Below are positions 33,303 to 42,481 of a stretch of 64,000 nt of DNA, piece after piece. This DNA is from Owenweeksia sp048267305 (GTDB taxonomy: Bacteria; Bacteroidota; Bacteroidia; Flavobacteriales; Schleiferiaceae): positions 1 to 64,000 of the forward strand of contig JBLWXT010000012.1 of NCBI GenBank assembly GCA_048267305.1, read 5' to 3'. The first letter of the stretch is position 1. Every line of letters starts with the position of its first letter. A program made the position numbers and the translations under genes. Under the pieces are notes generated by a model. It did no database searches. It was not told the origin of the DNA and worked only from the letters and a program-made list of their open reading frames with translations.

Positions 33303-34460
33303 TTAGTAAGATTTCGTTTGCTTTATAACCTCAATTAGCTTTTGGATATCCTCCTCCGTATTAAACACATTTACGGAAAGGCGCAACGAAGCACCGCGTA
33401 CTGAAAGGTAGATTTTGGCCGCAGTCAGGTTTTCCCTTAAGGTGTCCATATTTACACCGGCTGGGGCCTTTAAAGCAAACAAGTGATTGCAGAAGTATTT
33501 TTCATTTTCAAAAGCTAACCCTTCACCAATAAGATATTCCTTAAGAGGGCGATTGAGTTTTTTGCAATAGGCCTCAATCGCGGGTATCGTCCACTCATTG
33601 AGCTGTCGCAGAGATTCATTGAGCATGGGCATCAGTATAAAATTGCTCATTTCGCCCACGTTGTATCGCCCGGCATCAGGAGTGTAGTTGTGATCATAAT
33701 TGGTAAGCGATGCAAAGTTTTCGGCATTGGTGCGGTTCATCCATGATTCTTCAATGGGAGCGCCATTGTTAAAACGCGGGCCGATGTAGGCCACACCAAG
33801 AGAATACGGTCCAAACAGCCATTTGTAACCAGCACAAATCAGGGCGTCAATCTTTAGCTTTTTCACATCCATTGGCATGGCGCCAACAGATTGGGTTCCA
33901 TCCACAATAAAATAGGCGCCAACTTTATGGCACCTCTCCCCTATTTTTTCCAGGTCAAATTTTAGCCCGTTCATCCAGTGAATGGAAGAAATAACAACTA
34001 CTGCAGTCTTTTCTGTGATGGTAGATATAATACAATTGTTAAAATCCTCTGCGGGCAGTTCCAGAGTCTCATCCGGAGCTATTACCTTCAATTCCGCATT
34101 ATGAGTATCGCACCATCGGTTAATTGCAAAATAATCACTCGGAAACTCATGCTTTATAGTAATAGCGTGCTTTCCATGTTCACTTGGCACATTATTAAGC
34201 ACATTGGCCAATCCATAGGAGGTTGAGGGAATAATAGCCACTTCAGTGGGCTTGCAATTTACCAGCTGTCCAAACTTTTCACGTACCTCATTGGCATCTT
34301 TAAAGAAATCTACAGTAGTGATGTCAATAGGGTTTCTTTCCCTCTCCAGCGATTTTAGCGCTGCAGCTTCGGCTGATTTTAAAAGCGGTGCTTTAAAGGC
34401 ACAATTCAAATAGTGAATATCCGGGCGAAGGCTAAAAAGGTGTTTTTGAGATTGGAGCAT
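33303..34460 (-). CDS. Class V aminotransferase-fold PLP enzyme
   Basis: A 385-residue cytosolic fold-I PLP enzyme. ALICAGYKWLFGPYSLG contains the Schiff-base lysine near residue 223, preceded by VDGTQSVGAMPMDV, the usual Asp/Gln pair that holds the pyridine ring and ring oxygen. The family includes cysteine desulfurases, kynureninases and selenocysteine lyases; I see no conserved catalytic cysteine loop to call a desulfurase. Its 3' end abuts the 115-bp array. A DinB gene lies upstream on the same strand after about 36 bases. Confidence 0.88.
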   Translation of the reverse strand: MLQSQKHLFSLRPDIHYLNCAFKAPLLKSAEAAALKSLERERNPIDITTVDFFKDANEVREKFGQLVNCKPTEVAIIPSTSYGLANVLNNVPSEHGKHAITIKHEFPSDYFAINRWCDTHNAELKVIAPDETLELPAEDFNNCIISTITEKTAVVVISSIHWMNGLKFDLEKIGERCHKVGAYFIVDGTQSVGAMPMDVKKLKIDALICAGYKWLFGPYSLGVAYIGPRFNNGAPIEESWMNRTNAENFASLTNYDHNYTPDAGRYNVGEMSNFILMPMLNESLRQLNEWTIPAIEAYCKKLNRPLKEYLIGEGLAFENEKYFCNHLFALKAPAGVNMDTLRENLTAAKIYLSVRGASLRLSVNVFNTEEDIQKLIEVIKQTKSY

Positions 34461-34496
34461 AAGGTTGTTTAGTTTTAGGAATATGGATTTAGGAAA

Positions 34497-34937
34497 TTAT
34501 CTCCTCAAATAAAAAATATAATCACTTTGTGGAGGAAGTATTTGATGCTGCCTCATCAGCAGTGCCACTTGTGCACGATGATGCGCGCTGTGATTGATGA
34601 TATGATATAACAACTCTTCTAATGGATTTTGAAATAACTCGCCCTTTGAATTTTTGTAGCTAATCACTTTTTGTAAGTCATTAGACTTTACCAAATCACA
34701 GGTTTCGCTGTAAAGCTCAATATTTACGCCTTCCCAACTTTGTTGATCTATGCTTTCCCAAACGGAGGGCACTGCTCCTCTCCCTGCAATTCTGTTAAGC
34801 CAGATGCGGTGGGCAGAAAGCAAATGAGAAAGTTGTTTGGATATTTCTTCGGGTATGTCATCCTGTTCTTGGAGGCGGACAATAAAAAGATCATTAGCCC
34901 AAAAGGTATATTCCAAAAGCTGAAGAAGGTTTTTCAT
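34497..34937 (-). CDS. DinB-family protein
   Basis: A 146-residue four-helix bundle protein from the ATG at 34937 (MKNLLQLLEYTFWAND). The metal ligands of DinB/YfiT-like proteins are placed as expected: LLSAHRIWLNRI in helix 2 and HIINHSAHHRAQVALLM in helix 3. Members are thiol-dependent transferases or of unknown role; the sequence does not specify a thiol. It probably shares a transcript with the class V aminotransferase gene. Confidence 0.87.
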   Translation of the reverse strand: MKNLLQLLEYTFWANDLFIVRLQEQDDIPEEISKQLSHLLSAHRIWLNRIAGRGAVPSVWESIDQQSWEGVNIELYSETCDLVKSNDLQKVISYKNSKGELFQNPLEELLYHIINHSAHHRAQVALLMRQHQILPPQSDYIFYLRR

Positions 34938-35125
34938 AGCAGGTAAAAATAGGTTGTTCATACAAAGGCGCAGCCCACTTCAAAAAAGTAAGTTTCAGGT
35001 ATGTAAGTACAATCCTTAACAAAAGAGGTATTCTTTTTATTTCTTTGCAGCTTAGTGCATTGGCTTGGTTTAGTGCTGAACTTTAATTCTCAAATTTGCA
35101 CCATCATTTTCGATAAATTATACCT

Positions 35126-35935
35126 ATGAAAAAATTTCTTTCCTTTTCCCTATTAGCTGTAGTGCTTACCCTGGGCTATACCTCATGTGATAAAAACGAC
35201 AATTTTGTGCCCTTTTTTAGCATTGAGGATGACAAAACTCTGGGTGCTCAGGTAAGTCAGGAGATCAATAGCGATCCTCAATACAAACTTTTGGACAGAA
35301 CACAGTATGCTGCCTCCTATCAGTATTTGGATGCCATTGTAAGTAACATCCTTAATAGTGGTGAAGTAGCCTACAAGGATGAGTTTGTGTGGGAGGTTAC
35401 CATCGTGGAAGATGACAATACGCTTAATGCCTTTGCCACCCCTGGTGGATACATTTATGTGTATACAGGACTCATTAAGTATTTAGACAATGTGGATGCC
35501 CTTGCAGGAGTAATGGGACATGAGATTGCTCACGCAGATCTTCGCCACACCAGCCGTAATCTGCAAAAATCCTACGGTGTATCCACTCTGTTGAGCCTTT
35601 TACTTGGAGACGATGCCAGTCAGCTGGAGCAGATTGCCGCACAGATTGCAGGTACGGCAGCAGGACTTCAGTTTAGCAGGGCGTTTGAAACGGAGTCCGA
35701 TATTAAATCGGTGGAATATTTGGCACAAACACCTTATGCCTGTGATGGCGCCAAGCTTTTCTTCCAAAAATTGGAAGCGCAGGGTCAGGGAGGTAGTACT
35801 CCTCAGTTTTTGAGCACTCATCCAAGTCCGGAGAATAGAATTCAGGATATTACTGATAGAGCCATAGAAGCTGGTTGTGATACCACATTGGTTGCCAATT
35901 CTGGTTATGCTGACTTTCAGCAGAGTTTGCCATAA
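35126..35935 (+). CDS. M48-family metalloprotease lipoprotein
   Basis: A 269-residue lipoprotein (GYTSC at the end of the signal). The zinc motif HEIAH is at residues 132-136 in VMGHEIAHADLRHTSR, and the third ligand region is RAFETESDIKSVEYL. STHPSPENRI near the C-terminus is the typical M48 end. It resembles BepA/LoiP-type envelope proteases that handle outer-membrane protein quality control. It is monocistronic, with a strong terminator. Confidence 0.92.
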   Translation: MKKFLSFSLLAVVLTLGYTSCDKNDNFVPFFSIEDDKTLGAQVSQEINSDPQYKLLDRTQYAASYQYLDAIVSNILNSGEVAYKDEFVWEVTIVEDDNTLNAFATPGGYIYVYTGLIKYLDNVDALAGVMGHEIAHADLRHTSRNLQKSYGVSTLLSLLLGDDASQLEQIAAQIAGTAAGLQFSRAFETESDIKSVEYLAQTPYACDGAKLFFQKLEAQGQGGSTPQFLSTHPSPENRIQDITDRAIEAGCDTTLVANSGYADFQQSLP

Positions 35936-35962
35936 TGGCCTATTAAAATTCTTTTCATTTAA

Positions 35963-35993
35963 AACCTCGCAGAAACATCTGCGAGGTTTTTTT
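35963..35993 (+). terminator. Rho-independent terminator
   Basis: AACCTCGCAGA - AACA - TCTGCGAGGTT followed by a T-run; a long perfect stem. Confidence 0.93.
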
Positions 35994-36055
35994 ATGCGTA
36001 AAACCATAATCTGTAAAAACACCGAATAAAAGGTTGATTTGAAAAGTGCTCTTCC

Positions 36056-36089
36056 TTTGGGTGTGGATGATTTATGTGTATTATATTTG
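36056..36089 (+). promoter_or_regulatory. Promoter for cytochrome c-FTR1 gene
   Basis: TTTG at 36056-36059 and TATATTTG at 36082-36089 match the Bacteroidota -33 and -10 elements with a 22-base spacer. The ATG follows 40 bases after the -10. Confidence 0.6.
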
Positions 36090-36128
36090 CCTTCTATTTT
36101 TAATTGGTCTAAATAAGAGGGCGCAACA

Positions 36129-38117
36129 ATGAGAAGGTTGAAATCAGGGTTTTTGGCGGTTTTAGTTTTCATGGTGATTGGAGTACAAAACCTTTCGGCA
36201 CAAAAGGATGACGCCCGCATGATGGTGCATCTTTTAGACTATCTGGCTGTGGATTATTCACTGGCCGTGCAAAACGGAAAGGTTGTAAGTACGGCAGAGT
36301 ATCAGGAGATGAAGGAGTTTGCGAAAACCATCAGCGAACTGGGCGAAAAAGTACCGGCTTCCCTTCAGTCCGACATTATTCTCCTTGAAAACCTGGTAGG
36401 AGAAAAGGCTTCACAGGATAAGATTTCCAGTGTGGCCGCATCTATAAAGCAGGAAATTATTACGATTTACAAAATTGAAGTGGCACCTAAGCGCTGGCCT
36501 TCCATTGCTAATGGCAAGGAACTTTTCGCACTTCAATGTCAATCCTGTCATGGCCCTAAAGGGATGGGCGATGGTCCATTGGCAGTGAGCCTTGACCCTA
36601 AGGCCACAAACTTCCATTCTCCCGATAAGGCCAATGGCCTCTCCCCTTTTCAGGCTTACAACACCATCCGATTGGGAGTTGATGGAACCGGTATGCGTGC
36701 CTTCAACGAGCTTAGTGACGATGAAGTTTGGGATCTGGCTTTTTACGTTTTAAGTCTTCCTCATCAGGATCAGAATGTGTCTATTGAGGTGGCTAACAGC
36801 ATTAAGCAGGAAGTGGATTTGAGCACATTGGCATCTTCCAGTAACGAGGAATTGAAGGCTAAGCTGCAACTTGATGAAGATCTTCCGTCTCTTATTTCTG
36901 CACTGCGCCTCTATCCTAAAGAAGTAGCAGAAAGAAACCAGGGCGATTATCTGGATAAGGCCAAAAGGTATATTGCCGCTTCCGCGGAAGCGTATAAAAA
37001 CGGTAATGCTGCGGAAGCCCGAAACCTGGCACTTACGGCCTATCTTGAGGGTGTAGAGCCAATTGAAGTACAACTGAGAGCCAATGATGCCAGCTTTGTA
37101 GCTGATTTGGAAACCCAACTTTCAGGCATGCGTAGCCTTATTGAAAGAGATAAGCCCGTGGCCGAAGTAGTGGCTGCTGCCGATAAGGGTATTGAAATGC
37201 TAACCGAAGCGCAGAAACTGCTGGCAGAAAAGGAATTTTCGGCCTGGCTAGCCTTCCTTCTTTCGTTTTCTATTATTTTAAGAGAAGGCCTTGAAGCCTT
37301 TTTAGTCGTGATTACTATACTCGGAATAATTAGATCATTGAAGTTACCTAATGCCGCAGCCTGGGTACACGCTGGCTGGATTTCGGCCATTGGCCTGGGC
37401 TTTTTGCTATGGCTTGCTGCCGATAGGCTTTTTACTTTTACAGGAGCGCAACGAGAAGTAATGGAAGGCGCCATCGCCCTTTTTGCGGTGGGTGTGCTGC
37501 TGTATGTAGGCTTTTGGATGCACAGTAAATCCGAGGCAGGAAAATGGCAGGCCTATGTAAAGAGTAAAATTCAGGTGCTGGCCCGCAAGGAGAATATGCT
37601 GGGACTTGCCTTTTTGTCTTTTCTCGTGGTATTTAGAGAAGCTTTTGAATCGGTATTATTTCTTTCAGCTCTTAATATGGAAGTGGGTGAAACACACCAG
37701 TTTTCATTTGTCGCAGGTATTCTTTCAGCCTTTGCCTTGCTCGGTGTGATTTCGGTCTTACTCCTGAAGTTCTCAAAGAAAATTCCAATTACCCAATTGT
37801 TTAAGTACTCCGCCATGATTATCTCATTTCTGGCTGTGGTATTGGTTGGTAAAGGAGTACACGCCTTACAGGAAGCGGGTATTATAAGTATTAGCTCCCT
37901 TCCCGTAAATCTCCGCTGGGGCCTTATTGGTCTTTATCCTTCATGGGAGACTTTACTCAGTCAGGTGTTTATTTTAGGCCTTATCTTTTTTCTTTGGAAT
38001 CTTGGTAACAAGGTGATGAAGAAACCTATCTGCGAAACGGAAAAAGACAAGATTGCCATTAGCAAGCTTAAAAAAGCAGAGAAGAATCAGCCTTCACTTT
38101 CTTCTGAGGAGGTGTAA
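36129..38117 (+). CDS. FTR1-family iron permease fused to cytochrome c
   Basis: A 662-residue membrane protein. A signal peptide is followed by a helical region, a cytochrome c domain with the heme motif CQSCH near residue 137 and a distal Met region (GTGMRAF), a second helical stretch, then the FTR1 permease domain from about residue 365. The two iron-binding motifs are REGLEAFLV near 384 and REAFESVLF near 500. It should transport iron after a heme-linked oxidation step in the periplasm, replacing the multicopper oxidase partner of fungal Ftr1. The gene stands alone. Confidence 0.92.
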   Translation: MRRLKSGFLAVLVFMVIGVQNLSAQKDDARMMVHLLDYLAVDYSLAVQNGKVVSTAEYQEMKEFAKTISELGEKVPASLQSDIILLENLVGEKASQDKISSVAASIKQEIITIYKIEVAPKRWPSIANGKELFALQCQSCHGPKGMGDGPLAVSLDPKATNFHSPDKANGLSPFQAYNTIRLGVDGTGMRAFNELSDDEVWDLAFYVLSLPHQDQNVSIEVANSIKQEVDLSTLASSSNEELKAKLQLDEDLPSLISALRLYPKEVAERNQGDYLDKAKRYIAASAEAYKNGNAAEARNLALTAYLEGVEPIEVQLRANDASFVADLETQLSGMRSLIERDKPVAEVVAAADKGIEMLTEAQKLLAEKEFSAWLAFLLSFSIILREGLEAFLVVITILGIIRSLKLPNAAAWVHAGWISAIGLGFLLWLAADRLFTFTGAQREVMEGAIALFAVGVLLYVGFWMHSKSEAGKWQAYVKSKIQVLARKENMLGLAFLSFLVVFREAFESVLFLSALNMEVGETHQFSFVAGILSAFALLGVISVLLLKFSKKIPITQLFKYSAMIISFLAVVLVGKGVHALQEAGIISISSLPVNLRWGLIGLYPSWETLLSQVFILGLIFFLWNLGNKVMKKPICETEKDKIAISKLKKAEKNQPSLSSEEV

Positions 38118-38218
38118 ATACCCAAACACATGGGCACATAGCAGACAGAGAGTTTTTGTGAATTATAGGTTTGCTATACATTTTCCCTCTTGCCTTATTG
38201 AGCCAGATCCTTGTCAGA

Positions 38219-38278
38219 CTGAGCGATAGTCATAGCCCAATCCAAAAACTTCAGAATGCCCTTCGACTATCGCTCAGG
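38219..38278. repeat. Inverted-repeat intergenic element
   Basis: CTGAGCGATAGTC (38219-38231) and GACTATCGCTCAG (38266-38278) are perfect 13-bp arms. The flanks TTGTCAGA and GGGTGACAG also pair in part (TGTCA/TGACA). This looks like the GACTGAGCG...CGCTCAGGGTGACA elements dispersed in Bacteroidota genomes. Confidence 0.7.
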
Positions 38279-38425
38279 GTGACAGATTAATCGTCTAATC
38301 TCTATGGTTTGTAATAATTAAGACCATTGTTTGTGGACACTAGACCAAGCCAAAAGTCGCTTTCACCAACTCCAACCCCAACGGTTCAACCTTCTTTTGC
38401 ATCTTTACATCAAACATTTAATAAG

Positions 38426-40030
38426 ATGCGTACTATACTATCCCTGGCCCTTGCGTTGCTGTTTAGCCTTTCCGCAATAGCCCAATCAGAATCTACAACC
38501 GTAAAATCAGAAATAACCGAGGTCACCGTGTTTCAGCAAGGAGCACAAGTAACCCGTAAAGCCAGTGTTCAGGTTCCGGCAGGTACTTCTACCCTTTTGT
38601 TTAGCGGACTTACCCAAAATATGGATCCCAACTCCATTATGCTGGGCGGTTCTGGAAATCTTACCGTTTTGTCTATCACGCACAAGCGCAACTTCCTTAC
38701 GGAGGAAGACAAGAGCGAAAGTATGAAAGGGCTTGAAACTGAAATTGATAAACTTGATCGGAAGTTGGAGGAAATAGCTTCTACTGAGTTTGGGCTTGTA
38801 ATGGAGCGCGAATTACTGGAGGCCAACCGTAAATTGGGTGGCGATGGCGGCTTTTCTTTACAGGAGCTTAAGGCTGCAGCCGATTTTGTAAAGCAGCGCA
38901 GGGAGGAAAATGCAAGAGCCTGGTATAAACTCCAAAATGAGAAAAAAGATGTGAATGCAAAGAGGCAAAAGCTGCAACAGCAAATAAATGTGGAGCGCCA
39001 GTTGTTTTCACAGAAAACCGGAATGGTGGAAGTACGTGTGGAAGCCAGCAGTGCGGTTAATGCCCGATTCGAGCTTTCATACATCGCCAATGGCGCCAGT
39101 TGGATAAGTACTTACGATGCCCGTGTGGATGATCTTACCAAACCGGTAAACCTTACCCATAAAGCACAAATCACCCAACAAACCGGTGAGGACTGGGATA
39201 ATGTGGATTTAAAATTGGCCACCGGTAATCCTGCAGCTGGGGCTCAGGTTCCATACATGAATGTGTGGTATGTGAATTTTAGTAACCTGGTAAGAGGTGG
39301 GCTACCAGCACAGTTCGGTGATGCTGTTTCAAATGCCAACGTTAGGTTCAACTCGGATAATGAAGTTAAGAAGCTTAAAGATGTTTCTAACCAGCAGTTT
39401 CAGGTTACCCAGAACCTTACTCAACAGGAATATACGGTGGACAGAAAACAGACCGTTGCTTCCAACAACTCTCCTATTACCGTTGTACTACGCGAAATCA
39501 GCCTTCCTGCAAAGTATGAGTATCATGCCAAACCTCGTTTGGATTTGGACGCTTTTCTGGTTGCCAAGATTTACAACTGGGGCCAGTATGATTTACTGGA
39601 CGGTGAACTATCCCTGTTTAACAACAAAACCTATGTGGGCAAAGCGTATCTCAATACCAATAACCCCGAGGATACTTTACAGCTTTCGCTGGGGCGTGAT
39701 AAAGGTGTGGTTGTAACCAGAGAGCGGGTGTACAACAAACAGGAGAAAACCTTCTTTGGTACAAGCCGTATAGACTACTACGTTTGGAAAATAAAGCTGA
39801 AGAACAACAAAAAGGTGCCTGTGGATATCGTTCTTCGCGATCAGGTTCCGGTTGCTCAAAATGAAGAAATAAAAGTGACTATAGGCAGTGCTGGAGGAGG
39901 AAAGCTGGATGAGAAAACAGGAATTATTAAGTGGAGATTTACACTTGCTCCGGGGCAAAACAGCTCTTATGAAGTTTCCTATGAGGTGAGATATCCAAAG
40001 GACAAGAGCCAGGGAGTGATGTATTATTGA
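38426..40030 (+). CDS. DUF4139 (MuiA-like) exported protein
   Basis: A 534-residue protein from the ATG at 38426, which opens the signal peptide (MRTILSLALALLFSLSAIAQ); the in-frame extension upstream to 38327 is unlikely. An N-terminal DUF4140-like domain (EVTVFQQGAQVTRKA) is followed by a coiled coil (about residues 95-190) and the DUF4139 beta domain. Near residue 291 a short segment RGGLPAQFGDAV resembles the TonB-receptor plug signature also present in the next gene. The family is linked by name to mucoidy inhibition; the real function is unclear. Confidence 0.88.
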   Translation: MRTILSLALALLFSLSAIAQSESTTVKSEITEVTVFQQGAQVTRKASVQVPAGTSTLLFSGLTQNMDPNSIMLGGSGNLTVLSITHKRNFLTEEDKSESMKGLETEIDKLDRKLEEIASTEFGLVMERELLEANRKLGGDGGFSLQELKAAADFVKQRREENARAWYKLQNEKKDVNAKRQKLQQQINVERQLFSQKTGMVEVRVEASSAVNARFELSYIANGASWISTYDARVDDLTKPVNLTHKAQITQQTGEDWDNVDLKLATGNPAAGAQVPYMNVWYVNFSNLVRGGLPAQFGDAVSNANVRFNSDNEVKKLKDVSNQQFQVTQNLTQQEYTVDRKQTVASNNSPITVVLREISLPAKYEYHAKPRLDLDAFLVAKIYNWGQYDLLDGELSLFNNKTYVGKAYLNTNNPEDTLQLSLGRDKGVVVTRERVYNKQEKTFFGTSRIDYYVWKIKLKNNKKVPVDIVLRDQVPVAQNEEIKVTIGSAGGGKLDEKTGIIKWRFTLAPGQNSSYEVSYEVRYPKDKSQGVMYY

Positions 40031-40053
40031 GAAGGTTAAAGGTTATGAGGTTG

Positions 40054-40220
40054 GGGCTGCGTGGTGGCAGCCCTAACAATTGTAGATTGTTATAAGTGCT
40101 TCATCCCCCAGCCCCCCTCAAAGGGGGATGGCTGAACAGAGCCGTGAGTTTGTCAAAAGTAGCAATAGCCAATTTTGAAACGTGTAACCCAAGACGTAAC
40201 AATTCCCCCCTTGAGGGGGG
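40054..40220. repeat. Cluster of three GC hairpins between the DUF4139 genes
   Basis: GGGCTGC-GTGGTG-GCAGCCC (40054-40073), CCCCCC-TCAAA-GGGGG (40112-40127) and CCCCCC-TTGA-GGGGGG (40205-40220). The last is the exact reverse complement of 15511-15526. The outer two C/G hairpins bracket about 80 bases in opposite orientation, like the ends of a small non-autonomous element. Confidence 0.6.
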
Positions 40221-40309
40221 TGATTCCATAAAGTTATTTTTGCAAAACCCCAAGGCATCCATTTTCATAAACCAATGTCTATTCATTTAACCACTAAAAA
40301 ACTGCTGCT

Positions 40310-42343
40310 ATGAGATATCTCGCTATCACTCTTCTGTTGCCATTTCTGGCTTTAAGCCAAACAGAAACCAAGGTAAAATCTGAAATAAAGGATGTCACCA
40401 TATTCACGATGGGGGCAGAGGTAAGCCGCGCAGCAAAGGTTAACCTGACTAAGGGATTAAATCAACTGGCTTTTGAAAAGCTTTCTCCTTCATTGGATGA
40501 AAAGTCTATACAGTTTAATGCTGGTGGAGACATCACTATTTTATCCATTAAATATGATGTGCGCTACGATGAAAGTACACAAGCCCGAATTGACAAAGCG
40601 GCTGGTCTGAATAAGCAATTAAAGGATTTAGGAAAGTTGGTGAGTGGCAAAAAAGACCTTCTCGCGATAAGCGTAAATGAAGAACAGGTGCTGATGGCTA
40701 ATACCGATTTTGATGTGTGGGAGGGAATGACGGTTACCCAGCTTCAGCAAGGTGTTGACTTGGTGCGCAATCGCCTTACGGAGATAAAGCAGCGCAAGCA
40801 AAAAATCAGAAGTGAAATTGACGACCTGAATGAGCAACGCCAAAAGGTGGTAAATCAACTTCAGGCCATGCGTATTGAGGATGCCAAACCCAATGGAGTG
40901 GTGCTGGTAAAACTCAAGTCGGAGGCGGCAAAAACTGTGGATGCTGAGATTTCCTATGTGGTGGCTGATGCCGGTTGGGAACCCTATTATGACTTGCGTG
41001 TAGAGAATGTATCCAAGCCATTGAAAATAGAATATCAGGCTAAAGTTTACCAAAACACCGGGGAGGAATGGAAAAATGTAAACCTTACGTTGAGCACCGG
41101 AAACCCTTATGAGGAGGGTCGTTTGCCGGAATTAGACCCGTGGTTCCTTAATTTTATTTCTTCGGGTTATTACCAGAATCAAAAGCCAAAGGTAAATCCA
41201 CAAACGCCAGGTAAGGTTGGGACTTTTAAAGGGGTTGTCCTTGATGCTAAGTCAAGTGAAGGTATTCCGTTTGCAAACGTAGTGGCGTTAAACGCTGATC
41301 GGGCAGTTGTAGCAGGTGCTGTTACCGATTTAGATGGTAGGTATTCACTCAATATTTCTACTCCTGCCAGTTACCTTGAGATAAGCTTCATTGGCTACAA
41401 CAAAAGTTCAATTACACTTTCGGATGCTTCAGTATTTTCAACGATTAGGTTATCCGAAGCAGCTGAAAGCCTGGATGAGGTGGTTGTCGTTTATGAGGCT
41501 CCAAAACTTGTTAGACGAAAAAATGTAAATATTCGTGGATCCCGCTCTGATGGAGCAGTGTATTCCGTTAATGAGGTAATGACAAATAGTTTAAGTATTC
41601 CTCAGGCAGCAATTCAATCTACGAAAATAATTACTGGAGGCCTTCCAGCTCAATATGGTGATGCCGTAGGGGGAGTAACTAACACTACAAGAAGGAGTTC
41701 TGGCGGAGATCAGCAATTCAAAATCTCTCAAAACCCGGTTAATCTAAAGTTTGAAGTGGATATACCTTATGATGTTCCCTCCGATGGAGAGGAGTATAAA
41801 GTTGCCATTACCAAGTTTGAAAAAGAGGTGGATTATCTGTACAAGGCGGTACCAAAACTCAATGAACATGCATTTCTTACCGCGAGCCTTACTAATTGGG
41901 AGGGGTTAAACCTGATGAACGGTGGAGCCGGAATTTATCTGGAAGGAACCTATTTGGGAGAAACCTATTTAAACGTGGAAGAGGCGGGGGATACCCTACA
42001 AATATCGCTTGGAAAAGACGAGAATATTATTGTACAAAGAAATAGTGTAAAACAAAAAGAAGGTTCTCGTTTATTAAGCGGTAAAAAGGAAGAACGTTTT
42101 CATTATGAAATTAAAGTGAGGAATAACAAGGCAGCGGCCTTAAAACTTGAAATAAGAGATCAGTTTCCTGTTTCGGGTAATGATGATATAAGTGTTACCC
42201 GCATTGAGAATACGGAAGGTAAGGTTGCGGATAAGTCGGGCATAATTACCTGGGAATTTATCCTGCAACCCAAGGAAGAGAAAAAAATAGATTTAATTTA
42301 TTCTATACGCTATCCTAAGGGAAAGACCGTTAATGTAAGGTAA
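40310..42343 (+). CDS. DUF4139 protein with inserted carboxypeptidase-regulatory/TonB-plug-like domain
   Basis: A 677-residue paralogue of the preceding protein. After a signal peptide (ending LALSQ) come the DUF4140-like region (DVTIFTMGAEVSRAAKV), a coiled coil and the start of DUF4139. At about residues 303-460 it is interrupted by a CarboxypepD_reg-like domain (FKGVVLDAKSSEGIPFANVV, DLDGRYSLN, YLEISFIGYN) and a plug-like segment ending TGGLPAQYGDAVGGVTN, as seen in SusC/TonB receptors. DUF4139 then resumes to the C-terminus (IDLIYSIRYPKG). The frame is intact, so this is a real fusion. Confidence 0.88.
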   Translation: MRYLAITLLLPFLALSQTETKVKSEIKDVTIFTMGAEVSRAAKVNLTKGLNQLAFEKLSPSLDEKSIQFNAGGDITILSIKYDVRYDESTQARIDKAAGLNKQLKDLGKLVSGKKDLLAISVNEEQVLMANTDFDVWEGMTVTQLQQGVDLVRNRLTEIKQRKQKIRSEIDDLNEQRQKVVNQLQAMRIEDAKPNGVVLVKLKSEAAKTVDAEISYVVADAGWEPYYDLRVENVSKPLKIEYQAKVYQNTGEEWKNVNLTLSTGNPYEEGRLPELDPWFLNFISSGYYQNQKPKVNPQTPGKVGTFKGVVLDAKSSEGIPFANVVALNADRAVVAGAVTDLDGRYSLNISTPASYLEISFIGYNKSSITLSDASVFSTIRLSEAAESLDEVVVVYEAPKLVRRKNVNIRGSRSDGAVYSVNEVMTNSLSIPQAAIQSTKIITGGLPAQYGDAVGGVTNTTRRSSGGDQQFKISQNPVNLKFEVDIPYDVPSDGEEYKVAITKFEKEVDYLYKAVPKLNEHAFLTASLTNWEGLNLMNGGAGIYLEGTYLGETYLNVEEAGDTLQISLGKDENIIVQRNSVKQKEGSRLLSGKKEERFHYEIKVRNNKAAALKLEIRDQFPVSGNDDISVTRIENTEGKVADKSGIITWEFILQPKEEKKIDLIYSIRYPKGKTVNVR

Positions 42344-42481
42344 GTGTATTTTAAACCCTTTATGTACAACAGCTATGTGCATAAAAGCGAATAATAATTT
42401 GATATTATATATACAGGGTAAAATACACACTTTTGAGAGCCTTTCAACTAATTGCCGAAAGAGCTTCAATCATTAAAGTTT

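Noticed and set aside
32614..33328. Several overlapping plus-strand open frames (84-116 codons) and a minus-strand one
   Set aside because: They are generated by the 115-bp tandem repeat, whose period is not a multiple of three, so the same peptide text recurs in shifted frames. No start signals or domain features are present.
35600..36220. A 206-codon minus-strand frame across the M48 gene end and the FTR1 gene start
   Set aside because: It crosses a strong terminator and promoter on the plus strand and is antisense to two well-supported genes; its protein has no recognisable feature.
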